Shown here piece after piece: positions 18,097-28,420 of a stretch of DNA of 64,000 nt (positions are counted from its first letter, which is position 1; each line of letters starts with the position of its first letter). Position numbers and translations under genes: made by a program. The notes under the pieces are model-generated. The model worked only from the letters and a program-made list of their open reading frames with translations, was not told the origin of the DNA and made no database searches. This stretch comes from Pseudodesulfovibrio pelocollis (lineage in GTDB: Bacteria > Desulfobacterota > Desulfovibrionia > Desulfovibrionales > Desulfovibrionaceae). Location of the stretch: NCBI RefSeq assembly GCF_030282845.1, contig NZ_JASTWE010000001.1, forward strand, positions 1-64,000. The letters are read 5' to 3'.

Positions 18097-18906
18097 TCAC
18101 AACGATGGAAAGTCCTTGAGGATGGGGCGGCCCGAGATGCGCTCACGATTGTCCTCGCGGTAGCGCATGATCTTCTTGGCAATAGCAGAAATATCTTTGC
18201 CTGCCGGGGAGTTCGGGGCGAATTTCATGAGCGGTGTCTGCCGCCGAACCGCCTCGACCAGGGTCCGGTCCTGATGGATGAAGCCGAGGTTGCGCAGTTC
18301 GATGCCGAGGAAATTCCGGCAGGCAGCAGCCAGTCTCTCGAAGGTCTGGGCAGCCTCGGCCGATGAGGTGGCTTGGTTGACGATGACCAGGAAATCCTTG
18401 ATGCCGCGTTGAGTGGCCAGGACCTTGATCATGGCGTAGCTGTCGGTCAGCGACGTGGGCTCGGGCGTGACCACCACGATGCGCAGCTGGGGCAGGGTGG
18501 CGAAGGAGAGCACCGTATTGCTGATGCCCGCGCCCAGATCAAGCATGAGATAGTCGTATTCTCCGGCCAGATTGATCAGCTTGCGGAACAGGATGTCCTG
18601 GAGATCCTCGTCCATTTCCACCAATTCGGGAATGCCGCTGGTGGCGGGCAGCATGTCGAACCCCTCCTCGATGCAGACCAGCACGTCCTCGGTGTCCACG
18701 CCGCTTTGGAGCAGGTCGTGCAGGTTGCGCTCGGGCGAGATGCCGAGCAGCACGTCGAGGTTGGCCAGCCCCAGGTCGCAGTCCATGAGCATGACCTTCA
18801 TGCGCTCCATGTTCAGGGCATAGCCGAGATTGAGGATGATGTTGGTCTTGCCGACACCACCCTTGCCGCTCATGACGGAAAGACTCAGCGTGTTGTTGCG
18901 GTTCAT
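18097..18906 (-). CDS. MinD/ParA-family ATPase, FlhG-like
   Basis: 269 residues with a deviant Walker A GKGGVGKTN (14-22), LMDCDLGLANLDVLLG and LMLDLGAGIS, the hallmarks of the MinD/FlhG subgroup. FlhG (YlxH) controls number and placement of flagella, and GLANLDVLLGI is typical of it. The gene is not next to flhF or flagellar genes but beside a diguanylate cyclase, so a broader polar or motility role is possible. It follows the cyclase with a 12-base gap. Confidence 0.82.
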   Translation of the reverse strand: MNRNNTLSLSVMSGKGGVGKTNIILNLGYALNMERMKVMLMDCDLGLANLDVLLGISPERNLHDLLQSGVDTEDVLVCIEEGFDMLPATSGIPELVEMDEDLQDILFRKLINLAGEYDYLMLDLGAGISNTVLSFATLPQLRIVVVTPEPTSLTDSYAMIKVLATQRGIKDFLVIVNQATSSAEAAQTFERLAAACRNFLGIELRNLGFIHQDRTLVEAVRRQTPLMKFAPNSPAGKDISAIAKKIMRYREDNRERISGRPILKDFPSL

Positions 18907-18918
18907 GTCCTGTCTCCG

Positions 18919-19752
18919 TTATTTCCCGCCGAACAGGAATTGCTTTTCGTTTGCGTGGACCAGCGTGTCGCTTGGGACGTTGTCGGCAAAGGGGAGTCTG
19001 GAGACCCTGACCTGATCCTTGCCCGCGTTTTTGGCCTCGTAGAGTGCCTCGTCCGCCAGACGCACCAGCTCCGCAGGCTCCATGTCCACGGCTCCCTTGA
19101 AGCAGGTCAGGCCCACGGAGCAGGTGACGTGGAAGGGGGGGCCTCCGGCGGGATCGCAAAAGGGCACGGCCCGGAACTCGGCCAGCAGCCGCTCCAGCAG
19201 CCGCTGGGCCTTGACCACGCCCGAACCGGCCATGACCAGGGCGAACTCCTCGCCCCCGAAGCGCGCGGCGAGGTCGTAGCGGCGCGTGGTCTGCTTGAGT
19301 CTGTCGGCAAAGGTGATCAGGACTTCGTCGCCAGCCTGATGGCCGTAAGTGTCGTTGATGCGCTTGAAGTCATCGAGGTCGAAAATGGCCAGGGAGAGAG
19401 GGGTGCGGGCGCGTTTGGTGCGCTCCATCTCGCTGTCCATTACCCGGTCGAAGGCACGGCGGTTGGCCAGCCCCGTGAGGGGGTCGTGCTCGGTCTGGTG
19501 GGCCAGTCGTTCCAGTGTCGCCTGGAACCACTTCAGGTGGGGAAAGGAGTCGCCGTCAAGGGGCAGGGTGAGCCATTGGCGCAGGTGGTGCTTGTCGGCC
19601 AGGGCCTGCCACTGGTCATGGGTCAGTCCCTCGATGAGGCGGAACACCCACACCGCGTCCGACGGGTTTCCATCGGGATTCTGGGCGCAGCGCAGTTCGG
19701 CCTGAAGTTCTGCCAGTTCGGCGATGATCGCCTCTTCGGGTATGTTAGTCAT
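18919..19752 (-). CDS. Diguanylate cyclase (GGDEF domain)
   Basis: 277 residues. A non-conserved N-terminal domain of about 85 residues precedes DPLTGLANRRAFD and the catalytic GGEEF (166-170), which makes cyclic di-GMP from two GTP. An RxxD inhibitory site (RRYD) stands five residues before GGEEF, so product inhibition is likely. No membrane segment is seen. ATG 19752 overlaps the prfB stop and is preferred over an ATG 7 codons upstream. Adjacent to a FlhG-like ATPase, which suggests a link to motility. Confidence 0.88.
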   Translation of the reverse strand: MTNIPEEAIIAELAELQAELRCAQNPDGNPSDAVWVFRLIEGLTHDQWQALADKHHLRQWLTLPLDGDSFPHLKWFQATLERLAHQTEHDPLTGLANRRAFDRVMDSEMERTKRARTPLSLAIFDLDDFKRINDTYGHQAGDEVLITFADRLKQTTRRYDLAARFGGEEFALVMAGSGVVKAQRLLERLLAEFRAVPFCDPAGGPPFHVTCSVGLTCFKGAVDMEPAELVRLADEALYEAKNAGKDQVRVSRLPFADNVPSDTLVHANEKQFLFGGK

Positions 19753-20864
19753 GCTTTCCCTGGGAGTGGACAAAGAGAAGGTGATTCCTGATCATGGCGT
19801 CGAGATCGCCGTCCAGAAAGGCGTCCACGTTGCCGGTCTCGCTGTTGGACCGGTGGTCCTTGACCAGCCGATAGGGCTGGAGGGTGTAGGTGCGGATCTG
19901 GCTGCCCCAGGCGATGGCACCCTTGGCCTGATAGTCCTGCCTGCGGCTCTCCTCGATTTTCTTGAGTTCCTGCTCGTAGAGCCGGGCCTTGACCAGCCGC
20001 AGGGCCGTGGCCTTGTTGCGGTGCTGGGATTTCTCGTTCTGGCACTGGGCCACGATGCCGGTGGGAATGTGGGTGATGCGTACGGCCGAACTGGTCTTGT
20101 TGACGCTCTGGCCACCCGGGCCGCTGGAGCGGAAGATATCGATGCGCAGGTCCTCGTCGCGCACCTCGATCTCGATGTCATCGTCCAGGTCCGGGTAGAC
20201 ATCCACCGAGGCGAACGAGGTGTGCCGCCTGCCCGAGGAGTCAAAGGGCGATATCCTGATGAGGCGGTGAACGCCGGTTTCGCCCTTGAGCAGGCCGTAG
20301 GCGTAGAGCCCTTCCACCTGAAGGGTCACGCTCTTGACGCCCGCTTCCTCGCCCGGCTGGTAATCGAGCTGGGTGACCTGGAACCCCTTGCGCTCGGCAT
20401 AGCGATTGTACATCCGTAGCAGCATCTCGGCCCAGTCCTGGGACTCGACTCCGCCAGCACCGGGGTGGATTTCCAGGATGGCGTTGTTCTTGTCATGCTC
20501 GAAGGCGAACATGGTGGCCATCTCGATGGTCACCAGCCGCTCCTCGAACACGTCGATCTGGGCGTCGAGGCCGCTCAGGGCCTCTTCCTCGCGCGACTCA
20601 TTGGCCAGTTCGATCCACTCTTCCATGTCGGCCCTGGCCTGGACGAGGCTGTCGTACAGGGCGAGCTTGTCGGCGAGCTGGGTTTTTTCGCGCAGCAGGG
20701 GGGTCAGGGTGCCGGGCTTGTCCCAGGCACCGGGCAGGGAGAGCTGCCTTTCTATGTCGTCGAGGCGGGATTTGGTCTGGGCATAGTCAAAGCCGCCCCC
20801 AAAGCGTCTCGAACTTGTCGATGAGCCCTGCGGAGACGGTCTTGAGTTCATGGTATTCAAGCAT
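19745..20864 (-). CDS. prfB: Peptide chain release factor 2 with programmed +1 frameshift
   Basis: ATG 20864 starts a 25-codon frame (MLEYHELKTVS...LWGRL) ending at TGA (20789-20787). The sequence there is CTT TGA C with GGGGG ending three bases upstream, exactly the known RF2 autoregulatory shift: when RF2 is scarce the ribosome skips one T and continues as LDYAQTKSRLDD. The product is 372 residues with the SPF stop-codon anticodon motif (RISPFDSSG) and GGQ (SSGPGGQSVNKT). It recognises UGA and UAA. The last bases overlap the start of the GGDEF gene. Confidence 0.97.
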
Positions 20865-20872
20865 GAGTCGCG

Positions 20873-22384
20873 TTATCCTTTCCTTTGTTTTCTCGCACGC
20901 AGGCCGACCAGGACAAAGCCGAGCATGGTCAGCGCATGGATGCCCGGGCCGATCCAGGGGTATGCCTTGTGGAAGAGGGTGGTCCCCTTCATCGGCGCGA
21001 TGGCGTGGCTCAGGGTCTCGGCCTCGAACTGGGCTCCCCTGGCCGCGATGCGCCCCACCGGGTCGATGAAGGCGGAGATGCCGGTGTTGGTGCAGCGGAC
21101 CAGCCAGCGGCCCTGCTCCACGGCCCTGAGCACGGTCAGGTTCAGGTGCTGCCTGGGGGCCGATGTGTCGCCGAACCATGCGTCGTTGCTCAGGTTGAGG
21201 AGCGCCGTGGCTCCCCTCGCCACCTGTTTCTGGGCAAGCTCCGGGAAGATGCCTTCATAACAGATGAGCACCCCCAGGGCAACGGTGTCCACCATCAGGG
21301 GACGATTTCCTGTTCCCGGTACAAAGTCGCCCACGGCCTGGACCAGCTTCTCGAAGGGCACCCATTCCTCCAGGGGCATGTATTCCCCGAAGGGCACGAG
21401 GTGCTCCTTGTCGTAGGAGCTGAGTATGCGGCCCGCGTCGTCCACCAGCCAGGCCCGGTTGTAGAGCACATAGGTGCCGCGCTCCATGTCGGTGACGCGG
21501 TAGGCGGGCGAGCCGGTGATGATGGGGGTGCGCGTGTCGCGGGCCAGGGAGCGCACCGCGTCGCTCAGGGGGCCGGGCTCCTGGAGATAGAAGGGCGCGG
21601 CCGTCTCGGGCCAGACCACCAGCGTGGGCGCGTGGTCGCGGATGGCACGCAGGGTCAGGTCTGCGTATTTTTCGATGGTCTCCCGTTGCAGGTCGGGTTC
21701 CCACTTGTGGCTTTGGTCCACATTGCCCTGGACCATGGAGACTGTGAATTCGGCTGGCCCGGTTTCGTGGGTGGACACCCGGTGCAGGCCGAAGCCGGTC
21801 AGCCCGAGGGTCAGGGCCACGGCCAGGATCAGGGCGGAGCGATAGGTGGAGTACAACAGCCAGGCCACGGCCAGGGCGGCCAGCAGGCCGGAGAGGCCGT
21901 AGGCGCCGATGACGGCCGCCCCCTGCACGGCAAAGGGCCAGGGCGCGAAGGCTGCGGCGAGGTTCATCCAGGGAAACCCAGACAGGACCACGCCCGTGAG
22001 CATTTCCATAGATGCCCAGGAAAGCCCGGCCAGCAGGCACAGGGGAACGCCGGTCACGAACCGTCCAGCGTGGTGCATGGCCAGGGAGAAGAGCCCGTAA
22101 TATATGGCGATGACCGCAGCCAGCAGCGCGGGACAGGGTAGGGCCACATACCAGGGCAGGCCACCGTAGAGCTGAACGGGGATGACCATCCAGTAGAAGC
22201 AGCCCGTGGCGGCCAGGGTTCCGGCCAGCCAGCCGGTGCGGAAGGCGCGGCGGCCCGAGGTGGCGCGCAGGCCTATCCAGGCGAGCCCCAGCGGAAAGGC
22301 CAGGGCCGCCAGGGGCAGGTGCAACAGGGGATTGGCAAAGCCGAGCCAGGCCCCCAGGGTGGCTAGCAGGACGAGGGTGGGCAC
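20873..22384 (-). CDS. lnt: Apolipoprotein N-acyltransferase
   Basis: 503-residue inner-membrane enzyme adding the third acyl chain to lipoproteins. An N-terminal part with about six membrane helices (1-200) is followed by a nitrilase-like domain with the catalytic triad Glu260 (WPETAAP), Lys326 (SYDKEHLVPFGEY) and Cys375 (LICYEGIFPE), and a C-terminal helix. The start is a GTG overlapping the corC stop region. The corC-lnt pair is widely conserved; prfB follows 8 bases after. Confidence 0.96.
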   Translation of the reverse strand: MPTLVLLATLGAWLGFANPLLHLPLAALAFPLGLAWIGLRATSGRRAFRTGWLAGTLAATGCFYWMVIPVQLYGGLPWYVALPCPALLAAVIAIYYGLFSLAMHHAGRFVTGVPLCLLAGLSWASMEMLTGVVLSGFPWMNLAAAFAPWPFAVQGAAVIGAYGLSGLLAALAVAWLLYSTYRSALILAVALTLGLTGFGLHRVSTHETGPAEFTVSMVQGNVDQSHKWEPDLQRETIEKYADLTLRAIRDHAPTLVVWPETAAPFYLQEPGPLSDAVRSLARDTRTPIITGSPAYRVTDMERGTYVLYNRAWLVDDAGRILSSYDKEHLVPFGEYMPLEEWVPFEKLVQAVGDFVPGTGNRPLMVDTVALGVLICYEGIFPELAQKQVARGATALLNLSNDAWFGDTSAPRQHLNLTVLRAVEQGRWLVRCTNTGISAFIDPVGRIAARGAQFEAETLSHAIAPMKGTTLFHKAYPWIGPGIHALTMLGFVLVGLRARKQRKG

Positions 22385-22385
22385 G

Positions 22386-23204
22386 TCAGCCTTCCGCGGG
22401 CTCTATGCGGATGGACCAGATCTGCCTGTCGTCTGACCTGATGATGGTGAACTTCCTGCTGTCAAATGTGAATATCTCGCCCTCGTGCGGGATGCGTCCG
22501 GCCATGGCCGCGATGAATCCGCCGATGGAGTCCACCTCCATGCTTTCAAGGGGCAGGGCACATTTTTCGCTGACCTCGTCGAGCAGGGCGCGGCCTGAGA
22601 CCACGAACACGCCGGGCTCGATCTCCAGCACCTCGTCGGGCCGCTCCTGGTCGTACTCGTCGGAGATTTCGCCCACGATCTCCTCCAGCACGTCCTCCAT
22701 GGTGACCATGCCCGAGGTGCCGCCGTATTCGTCCTGGACGATGGCCATGTGCAGCTTCTCGTGCTTGAAGGTGGCCAGTACCTGATCCAGGCGCATTTCC
22801 TCGGGGATGAAGAAAGGCGCGCGCATCAGGCTGGTTACGGGCATGTCGCCGCGCCCCTTGAGCAGCGGCTTGAGCAGGTCCTTGGCATGCACGACGCCGA
22901 GGATGTGGTCCCGGGTGTCCTTGTAGATGGGTATCCGGGAGTGCGCGCCCTGATTGATGATGATGTCGGCGATGTCGCTGACAGTGCTGGTCGCGTCGGC
23001 ACAGGCCATGTCTGTGCGCGGGACCATGATTTCAGAGACAGATTTCTCGTCGAAATCCAGAATGTTCAAGAGCATGGAGACTTCATCGCTCTCCAGCTCG
23101 CCTTCGGCTTTGGCATCGAGGATGTGCTCTTCGAGCTGTTGCCCGTTGGAGCCGAAAATTTTTTTGAAAAGGTTGGATATTCGACTGTCAGACCCTTCGT
23201 CCAA
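22386..23204 (-). CDS. corC: CorC/HlyC-family protein with CBS pair
   Basis: 272 residues: a short acidic lead, MVPRTDM at the start of a CBS pair (about 65-185, with GVVHAKDLL and IVQDEYGGTSGMVTMEDVLEEIVGEI), and a C-terminal CorC/HlyC transporter-associated domain (about 195-270). It is linked to magnesium and cobalt efflux or envelope homeostasis, and sits before lnt as in E. coli ybeX-lnt. There is no membrane domain. I chose the TTG at 23204 because AAGGAG ends 7 bases upstream; longer in-frame starts (23267, 23285) lack a ribosome site. Confidence 0.88.
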   Translation of the reverse strand: MDEGSDSRISNLFKKIFGSNGQQLEEHILDAKAEGELESDEVSMLLNILDFDEKSVSEIMVPRTDMACADATSTVSDIADIIINQGAHSRIPIYKDTRDHILGVVHAKDLLKPLLKGRGDMPVTSLMRAPFFIPEEMRLDQVLATFKHEKLHMAIVQDEYGGTSGMVTMEDVLEEIVGEISDEYDQERPDEVLEIEPGVFVVSGRALLDEVSEKCALPLESMEVDSIGGFIAAMAGRIPHEGEIFTFDSRKFTIIRSDDRQIWSIRIEPAEG

Positions 23205-23338
23205 GACCAGACTCCTTAGAAATAAGTTTCGGTTACGGTCTCCCTGCGGCAGGATGAAGTCCTGCATGCGGGAATGATTGCACAATCAGAATTAGTCTGC
23301 CCGGTGCTCCCTGTCAATACTTGCGGGAGCAAGTCGCG

Positions 23339-25222
23339 TTACAGGAGGCCGCGTTTTTTCAGGGCGATTTCGAGACAGGCCAGGGCCGCCGGGGTGACGC
23401 CGGAGATGCGTCCAGCCTGTCCGAGGGTCAGTGGCCGGATGGCGGTCAGTTTTTCCACCACCTCGCGGGTCAGCCCGGCCACGGCGGCGTAGTCCATGTC
23501 AACGGGCAGGGCCACGTCCTCAAGCAGCCTGGAGCGGGCCACCAGTTCCTCCTGCCTGACCAGGTATCCCTCGTAGCGGATGCGCGTCTCGGCCTCGGTC
23601 AGGACATCGTCTTCCATGTTGGCCAGCTCCGGGTGAAAGGGGGTCAGGCTTCGGATGTCCACCTGGGGCTGGCGAAGCAGGGCGGCCAGTTCCACGGCCT
23701 TGCCCGGCACGGCCGCGCCGATGCGCTCCATGATCCCGCGATTGGTCGCGTCGGGCCGCACCCGGATGGTCCGCAGGGCGTCGAGCACGCTGCGCAGCCT
23801 GTCCCGCTTTGCGGTGAAAAGCCGCCAGTGATTGTCGTCCACCAGTCCGATCTCGCGGCCCGTCGGGGTGAGGCGCTCATCCGCGTTGCCCTCGCGCAGC
23901 AGCAGCCGATGCTCGGCCCGGGAGGTGAACATGCGATACGGCTCCAGGGTGCCCCGAGTCACCAGATCATCCACCAGCACGGCCATGTAGGCCTGATCGC
24001 GCCGCAGCAGGAACGGTGCGCGCCCTGTAGCCCGGCAGACCACGTTGAGGGCGGCCCACAGCCCTTGGGCGGCGGCTTCCTCGTAGCCCGAGGTGCCGTT
24101 GATCTGCCCGGCCAGATAGAGACCGGGCAGGAGCTTGGTCTCCAGGGTGGGGTCGAGCTGGGTGGGGGGCGCGTAGTCGTACTCGATGGCGTAGCCGGGG
24201 CGCACGATCTGCGCCTTTTCCAGCCCGGCTATGGCCGCGATCATCCGCTTCTGGATATCGAACGGCAGGCTGGTGGGGATGCCGCTGGGGTACACTTCGG
24301 GATGGTCCAGTCCCTCGGGCTCGATAAATATCTGGTGGCGATCCTTGTCCGGGAATCGGGCCACCTTGTCCTCGATGGATGGGCAGTAGCGTGCGCCCGT
24401 GCCCTCGATGACCCCGGTGAACATGGGCGAGCGGTCGAAGCCGGAACGGATGGCCTCGTGGGCCTCGGGGTTGGTATAGGTCAGGTGACACGGAATCTGA
24501 GGCAGCGGCACGCTGGTATTGCGGAAGCTGAAGGGCTGTGGAGGGTCATCGCCCGGCTGGATCTCCATGCGGTCGAAATCCACGGATGCCCGGAGCAGCC
24601 TCGGGGTGGTCCCTGTCTTCAGGCGGCCCAGCTCAAGGCCGATGGCGCGCAGGTTGTCCGAGAGCGGGCCGGACGCCGGGTCGCCCATGCGGCCGCCGCT
24701 GAAATGTTCGAGCCCAACGTGAATGAGGCCGCGCAGGAAGGTGCCGGTGGTCAGGAGCACGGCCCGGGAGCGGATGGTCTCGCCAAGGTGGGTGCGCACG
24801 CCGCAGGCCCGGCCGTTTTCCACCAGCACGGCATCGGCCGTGTCCTGGAAGACCCAGAGCCTGTCCTGGCCGAAGATTGAGCGTTGGACCACGCGCATGT
24901 ACTCGGCGCGGTCGATCTGGGCCCGGGTGGAGCGCACGGCCGGGCCCTTGCGGGTATTGAGGATGCGGAACTGGATGCCTGCGGCGTCGGCCCACAAGCC
25001 CATCATGCCCCCCAGGGCGTCGATCTCCTTGACCATGTGCCCCTTGGCCAGTCCGCCGATGGCCGGATTGCAGGAGAGATGCCCGATACGGTCGAGGTTG
25101 ATGGTCAAAAGCAGGGTGGACAGGCCAAGGCGCGAGGCAGCCATGGCCGCCTCGCATCCGGCGTGGCCCGCGCCCACGACCACCATGTCGAAATTGTCCG
25201 GAAACGGCTCTTTTCGCTGCAT
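23339..25222 (-). CDS. mnmG: tRNA uridine-5-carboxymethylaminomethyl(34) synthesis enzyme MnmG
   Basis: FAD-dependent enzyme of 627 residues that with MnmE modifies wobble uridine. The FAD fold is [13 protein letters not shown] near the N-terminus; [39 protein letters not shown] and [12 protein letters not shown] are family signatures. ATG 25222 starts 11 bases after the M20 stop. mnmE is not in the window. Confidence 0.97.
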   Translation of the reverse strand: MQRKEPFPDNFDMVVVGAGHAGCEAAMAASRLGLSTLLLTINLDRIGHLSCNPAIGGLAKGHMVKEIDALGGMMGLWADAAGIQFRILNTRKGPAVRSTRAQIDRAEYMRVVQRSIFGQDRLWVFQDTADAVLVENGRACGVRTHLGETIRSRAVLLTTGTFLRGLIHVGLEHFSGGRMGDPASGPLSDNLRAIGLELGRLKTGTTPRLLRASVDFDRMEIQPGDDPPQPFSFRNTSVPLPQIPCHLTYTNPEAHEAIRSGFDRSPMFTGVIEGTGARYCPSIEDKVARFPDKDRHQIFIEPEGLDHPEVYPSGIPTSLPFDIQKRMIAAIAGLEKAQIVRPGYAIEYDYAPPTQLDPTLETKLLPGLYLAGQINGTSGYEEAAAQGLWAALNVVCRATGRAPFLLRRDQAYMAVLVDDLVTRGTLEPYRMFTSRAEHRLLLREGNADERLTPTGREIGLVDDNHWRLFTAKRDRLRSVLDALRTIRVRPDATNRGIMERIGAAVPGKAVELAALLRQPQVDIRSLTPFHPELANMEDDVLTEAETRIRYEGYLVRQEELVARSRLLEDVALPVDMDYAAVAGLTREVVEKLTAIRPLTLGQAGRISGVTPAALACLEIALKKRGLL

Positions 25223-25233
25223 GCGCTCCGCGC

Positions 25234-26460
25234 TCACTCCCTGGCGAGGAGCATGTCCACGATGACTTTTGCATCGCCGATGGTGTTCTTGATGGAGGAC
25301 CACTCGTTGGGCTGATGCGCGTTGTGGTTCAGGGTGGCCCAGACCACGGCGTTGAAGCCCCGGCGGCGCAGAAAGGCTGCCACGGTGCCGCCGCCCACGC
25401 CCACCAGGCGCGGCGTGGAGCCGTACACCTTGACCACGCTGGCCAGGGTCCGCTGGACGATCTCGCTGTCCACCGGAGTGGCCGGGGCGGCCTGTTCGTA
25501 CATGGTCCGCTCGTAGGAGACGGTCACACCGTGAACATTTTCCACCTCGCGGCCGAACTCCTTGATGGTCTCGAGCACGTCGTCCAGGTCGTAGATCGGC
25601 AGCACCCGGGAATCCACATAAAAGACATCGCGACCTGGGATGGTATTGACGTTCTCCACGTTGGCCTCCTTCTTGGTGGGCTGGAAGGTGGAGCGGGGCG
25701 GATCGTAGATGGGGTCCTCGGCGTCGTAGATGCGCTCAAGCTCCCTGATGCGCAGGATGAAGTCTGCGGCGGCAACCAGGGTGTTGATGCCCTGGCCCGG
25801 GGTGGAGGCGTGGCACTGTCTGCCCTCGATGATGATCTTGAGCCAGAACATGGACTTCTCGGCCACCTCGATCATGCCCGAGTCCGGCTCGCCGAAGTCG
25901 GGCACCAGGAACAGGTCGTTGGGGGAGAAGATGTCGGTGTGCTCGCGCACCAGATAATCGAGCCCCTTGATGCTGCCTGTCTCCTCGTCGGCCACGAAGA
26001 GCATGCCGAAGTTGATCTCCGGCGTCACACCCTGATCAAGCAGCACCCGGGCCGCGATGAGGGAGGAGACGATGCCCTGCTGGTTGTCCTCCACGCCGCG
26101 CCCGATGAGGGTGTCGCCGTCGCGCTCGAGGATGTAGGGATCGGTCTTCCAGAGAGCGAGGTCACCCGGGGGCACGATGTCGGTGTGGGAAATGACCCAG
26201 AGGGTGCGGGACGTGTCTTTGCCGGGAATAACGGCGGCCACGCTCGGCCGGTAGCCGCAGGTCACGGAGTCGTCCGGGGCGCGGAACTCGCGGACATCGC
26301 CGATGCCCATGGATTTGACATACTCCATGAGGAATTCGGCCTTCTGCTTTTCGCCATCGCCGCCGTTCTTGGGTCCGAGGGCCGGGATGGCGGTCAGGCG
26401 GCGCTGGAGATCGTACACGGTCTCGGTCTGTCCATCGAGGGCTGCGAAGAGGGCGTCCAT
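25234..26460 (-). CDS. M20-family metallohydrolase (ArgE/DapE/CPG2 type)
   Basis: 408 residues. Probable zinc ligands are His in [12 protein letters not shown], Asp in [10 protein letters not shown], and the Glu pair in VADEETGS; the dimerisation lid contains the conserved HASTPGQG. It would cleave an amide of an acyl amino acid or peptide; the exact substrate is not readable. ATG 26460 has GGAGG four bases upstream. It sits between a PxxKW protein and mnmG, giving no functional clue. Confidence 0.88.
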   Translation of the reverse strand: MDALFAALDGQTETVYDLQRRLTAIPALGPKNGGDGEKQKAEFLMEYVKSMGIGDVREFRAPDDSVTCGYRPSVAAVIPGKDTSRTLWVISHTDIVPPGDLALWKTDPYILERDGDTLIGRGVEDNQQGIVSSLIAARVLLDQGVTPEINFGMLFVADEETGSIKGLDYLVREHTDIFSPNDLFLVPDFGEPDSGMIEVAEKSMFWLKIIIEGRQCHASTPGQGINTLVAAADFILRIRELERIYDAEDPIYDPPRSTFQPTKKEANVENVNTIPGRDVFYVDSRVLPIYDLDDVLETIKEFGREVENVHGVTVSYERTMYEQAAPATPVDSEIVQRTLASVVKVYGSTPRLVGVGGGTVAAFLRRRGFNAVVWATLNHNAHQPNEWSSIKNTIGDAKVIVDMLLARE

Positions 26461-26534
26461 GATTCCTCCGTGATCGGCGCGCGGGGCGGCTGGCCCGGAA
26501 TACCGGCAGGCGGTCTGGCCGGGAACCGGCACAA

Positions 26535-26564
26535 ACAAAAAAGGGCGGGGACAAGCCCCGCCCT
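26535..26564 (-). terminator. Rho-independent terminator after the PxxKW gene
   Basis: agggcgggg/ccccgccct stem with a 5-base loop; on the minus strand T6 follows. It lies between 26583 and the M20 gene, so that gene likely has its own promoter. Confidence 0.88.
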
Positions 26565-26582
26565 GACGAATACCTGTCTCGC

Positions 26583-26867
26583 CTAGCGGCCGCGGGCGGC
26601 GCGCTTGGAGGCCTTGAGCGGGTTGACCTTGGCCTTGCCGCCCTTGCCCGCCTCGTTGCGGGTGTGGGTGGCGAAGTTGCAGGCACCCTTGGCCCACTTG
26701 GCGGAGGGTTTGGCGTAGCTGGGGCAGTAGTTGCTGCTCTCAAAGGGAACGATGCGCTCACATCCTTCGCACTTTTCGATGACGGGCTCCATGATGACGC
26801 CTTTGTAGTTCAGACCGGCGTCGGTCATGACGGCACCTTCCAGGGAAATCGGGGTCTTCTTGGCCAT
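26583..26867 (-). CDS. PxxKW-family cysteine-rich protein
   Basis: 94 residues with Cys33, Cys36 (EKCEGCERI), a later YCPSYAKP and PSAKWAKGACNFATH, the PxxKW pattern that names a small cysteine-rich family seen mainly in Deltaproteobacteria. The four Cys could bind zinc or an iron-sulfur cluster. The C-terminus is basic (KASKRAARGR), suggesting nucleic acid contact. The function is unknown. AGGAGG precedes the ATG by 10 bases. Monocistronic by its own promoter and terminator. Confidence 0.85.
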   Translation of the reverse strand: MAKKTPISLEGAVMTDAGLNYKGVIMEPVIEKCEGCERIVPFESSNYCPSYAKPSAKWAKGACNFATHTRNEAGKGGKAKVNPLKASKRAARGR

Positions 26868-26947
26868 GGTGTGGCTTCCTCCTAATAATGATGCGGCTTG
26901 GAATATGCCGGTGGCATAAAAATCTAGTGTTGGTGCAAGAGCAGCAT

Positions 26948-26977
26948 TCGATATGCACCCGGGGCGGGTGTTGTCAA
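26948..26977 (-). promoter_or_regulatory. Candidate promoter of the PxxKW gene
   Basis: Consensus TTGACA on the minus strand (26977-26972), 18-base spacer, TATCGA (26953-26948), about 80 bases before the ATG. Confidence 0.45.
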
Positions 26978-27026
26978 GTTTTTTGCCGTTCTTTTTCGTT
27001 TTCGCGCCCGGATGAGGGGCACGGAA

Positions 27027-27770
27027 TCAGTCCATGGACGCGATGGTTTCCGTCAGGACCGAGGTGACCTTTTCCACATTGCCGCGGAACACCTCGATGA
27101 TGTCATCCCAGGAGACCGGCGGTTCGTCGGTCTTCCAGCAGTCGTAGTCCGTGCTCATGGCCACCGCGGCGTAGGGGATGCCCGCCTCGTTGGCCAGGAT
27201 GCATTCTGGCGCGACGCTCATGTTGATGACGTCCGCCCCCCACATGCGGAACATGTTGGACTCCGCCCGGGTGGAGAAGCGCGCACCCTCGATGGTCACC
27301 ACCGTGCCGACTTTGTGATGGACCACGCCCAGCCCCTCGCAGGCCTTGATGAGCCGTGAGCGCAGCGCGGCGTCAAAAGGCTCGGCCATGCCCGTGTGCA
27401 CCGGTTCGTGGGGGGGGAAGGTCTCGTGAAACGAGACATGGCGCAGCCGGGTGAAGTCGATGAACTGGTCGAGGATGATCAGATCCCCCCGGCCGATCTC
27501 CTGGCGCAGGGAGCCGCAGGCCGTGGTGGCGATGACGCACTCGCACCCGGCGTCCTTGAGGGCGCTGATGTTGGCCCGGTAGTTGACGTAGGTGGGGGGA
27601 ATGGTGTGCTCCCGACCGTGGCGGGCCAGGAGTATCACATCGCGCCCGGCGATGGTTCCCCGGTGAAGCGGGGCCGAAGGTTTGCCAAAGGGGGTCGTCA
27701 CCTCCACGTCGCGGGCATCGCGCAGGATGTCGGGGTTGTCCAGGCCGCTGCCGCCGATGATGCCTATCAT
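27027..27770 (-). CDS. mtnP: S-methyl-5'-thioadenosine phosphorylase
   Basis: 247-residue purine nucleoside phosphorylase family member that splits methylthioadenosine to adenine and methylthioribose-1-phosphate. Visible signatures: IIGGSGLD at the N-terminus, ARHGREHTIPP, TTACGSLR, TIEGARFSTRAES and MSVAPECILANE, with Asp in STDYDCW that favours 6-aminopurines. It directly follows apt (9-base gap), so the released adenine can be salvaged at once to AMP. Confidence 0.93.
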   Translation of the reverse strand: MIGIIGGSGLDNPDILRDARDVEVTTPFGKPSAPLHRGTIAGRDVILLARHGREHTIPPTYVNYRANISALKDAGCECVIATTACGSLRQEIGRGDLIILDQFIDFTRLRHVSFHETFPPHEPVHTGMAEPFDAALRSRLIKACEGLGVVHHKVGTVVTIEGARFSTRAESNMFRMWGADVINMSVAPECILANEAGIPYAAVAMSTDYDCWKTDEPPVSWDDIIEVFRGNVEKVTSVLTETIASMD

Positions 27771-27779
27771 GACGCGCTC

Positions 27780-28301
27780 CTAGTCCAGTTCCAGCAGGAA
27801 GCAGTGCTCCTGACCGGAATCCTTCATCTTGCGGGGTCCGTCCAGAAAGCCCAACTGGATGACAAAGCCGCAGCCCACGATGTCGCCGCCCGCCTCGCGG
27901 ACCAGCTTGAGCATGCCCTCGGCCGTGCCGCCGGTGGCCAGCAGGTCGTCGATGACGAGGACCTTTTCGCCCGGGGCGATGGCGTCCTCGTGCATGCACA
28001 GGGTGTCGGTGCCGTATTCGAGGTCATAGGTGACGCAGCGGCTCTTGTAGGGCAGCTTGCCCGGCTTGCGTACCGGCACGAAACCGATGCCCATCGCATA
28101 GGCCAGCGGCGCGCCGAAGATGAAACCCCGCGCCTCGGCGGCCACTATCTTGGTGGCCCCACAGTCCTTGAATCTCTCGGCCAGACAGTCCACGGTGTGG
28201 CGAAAGGCGTGCGGATCGCTCAAGATCGGGGTGATATCGAAGAAGACGATGCCTTCCTTGGGGTAGTCGGGGATGTCCCGGACGAAATCGCGAAGATTCA
28301 T
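27780..28301 (-). CDS. apt: Adenine phosphoribosyltransferase
   Basis: 173 residues. The PRPP-binding loop is VLVIDDLLATGGTAEG, and the family-specific AAEARGFIFGAPLA and RKPGKLPY are present. It converts adenine and PRPP to AMP. ATG 28301 is preferred over one four codons upstream because GGAGG stands five bases before it. Cotranscribed with mtnP, forming an adenine salvage pair. Confidence 0.96.
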   Translation of the reverse strand: MNLRDFVRDIPDYPKEGIVFFDITPILSDPHAFRHTVDCLAERFKDCGATKIVAAEARGFIFGAPLAYAMGIGFVPVRKPGKLPYKSRCVTYDLEYGTDTLCMHEDAIAPGEKVLVIDDLLATGGTAEGMLKLVREAGGDIVGCGFVIQLGFLDGPRKMKDSGQEHCFLLELD

Positions 28302-28420
28302 GCTTTCCTCCATTGAATAAATACCGCCGATTCATACGTTCGATTCGCGGTCCGTGTCAATGCGAGTTGCCATGCGCGGCCGCTTGGGCTAGGTGTCTGT
28401 GACCCTTTGGAGGGGGACGC

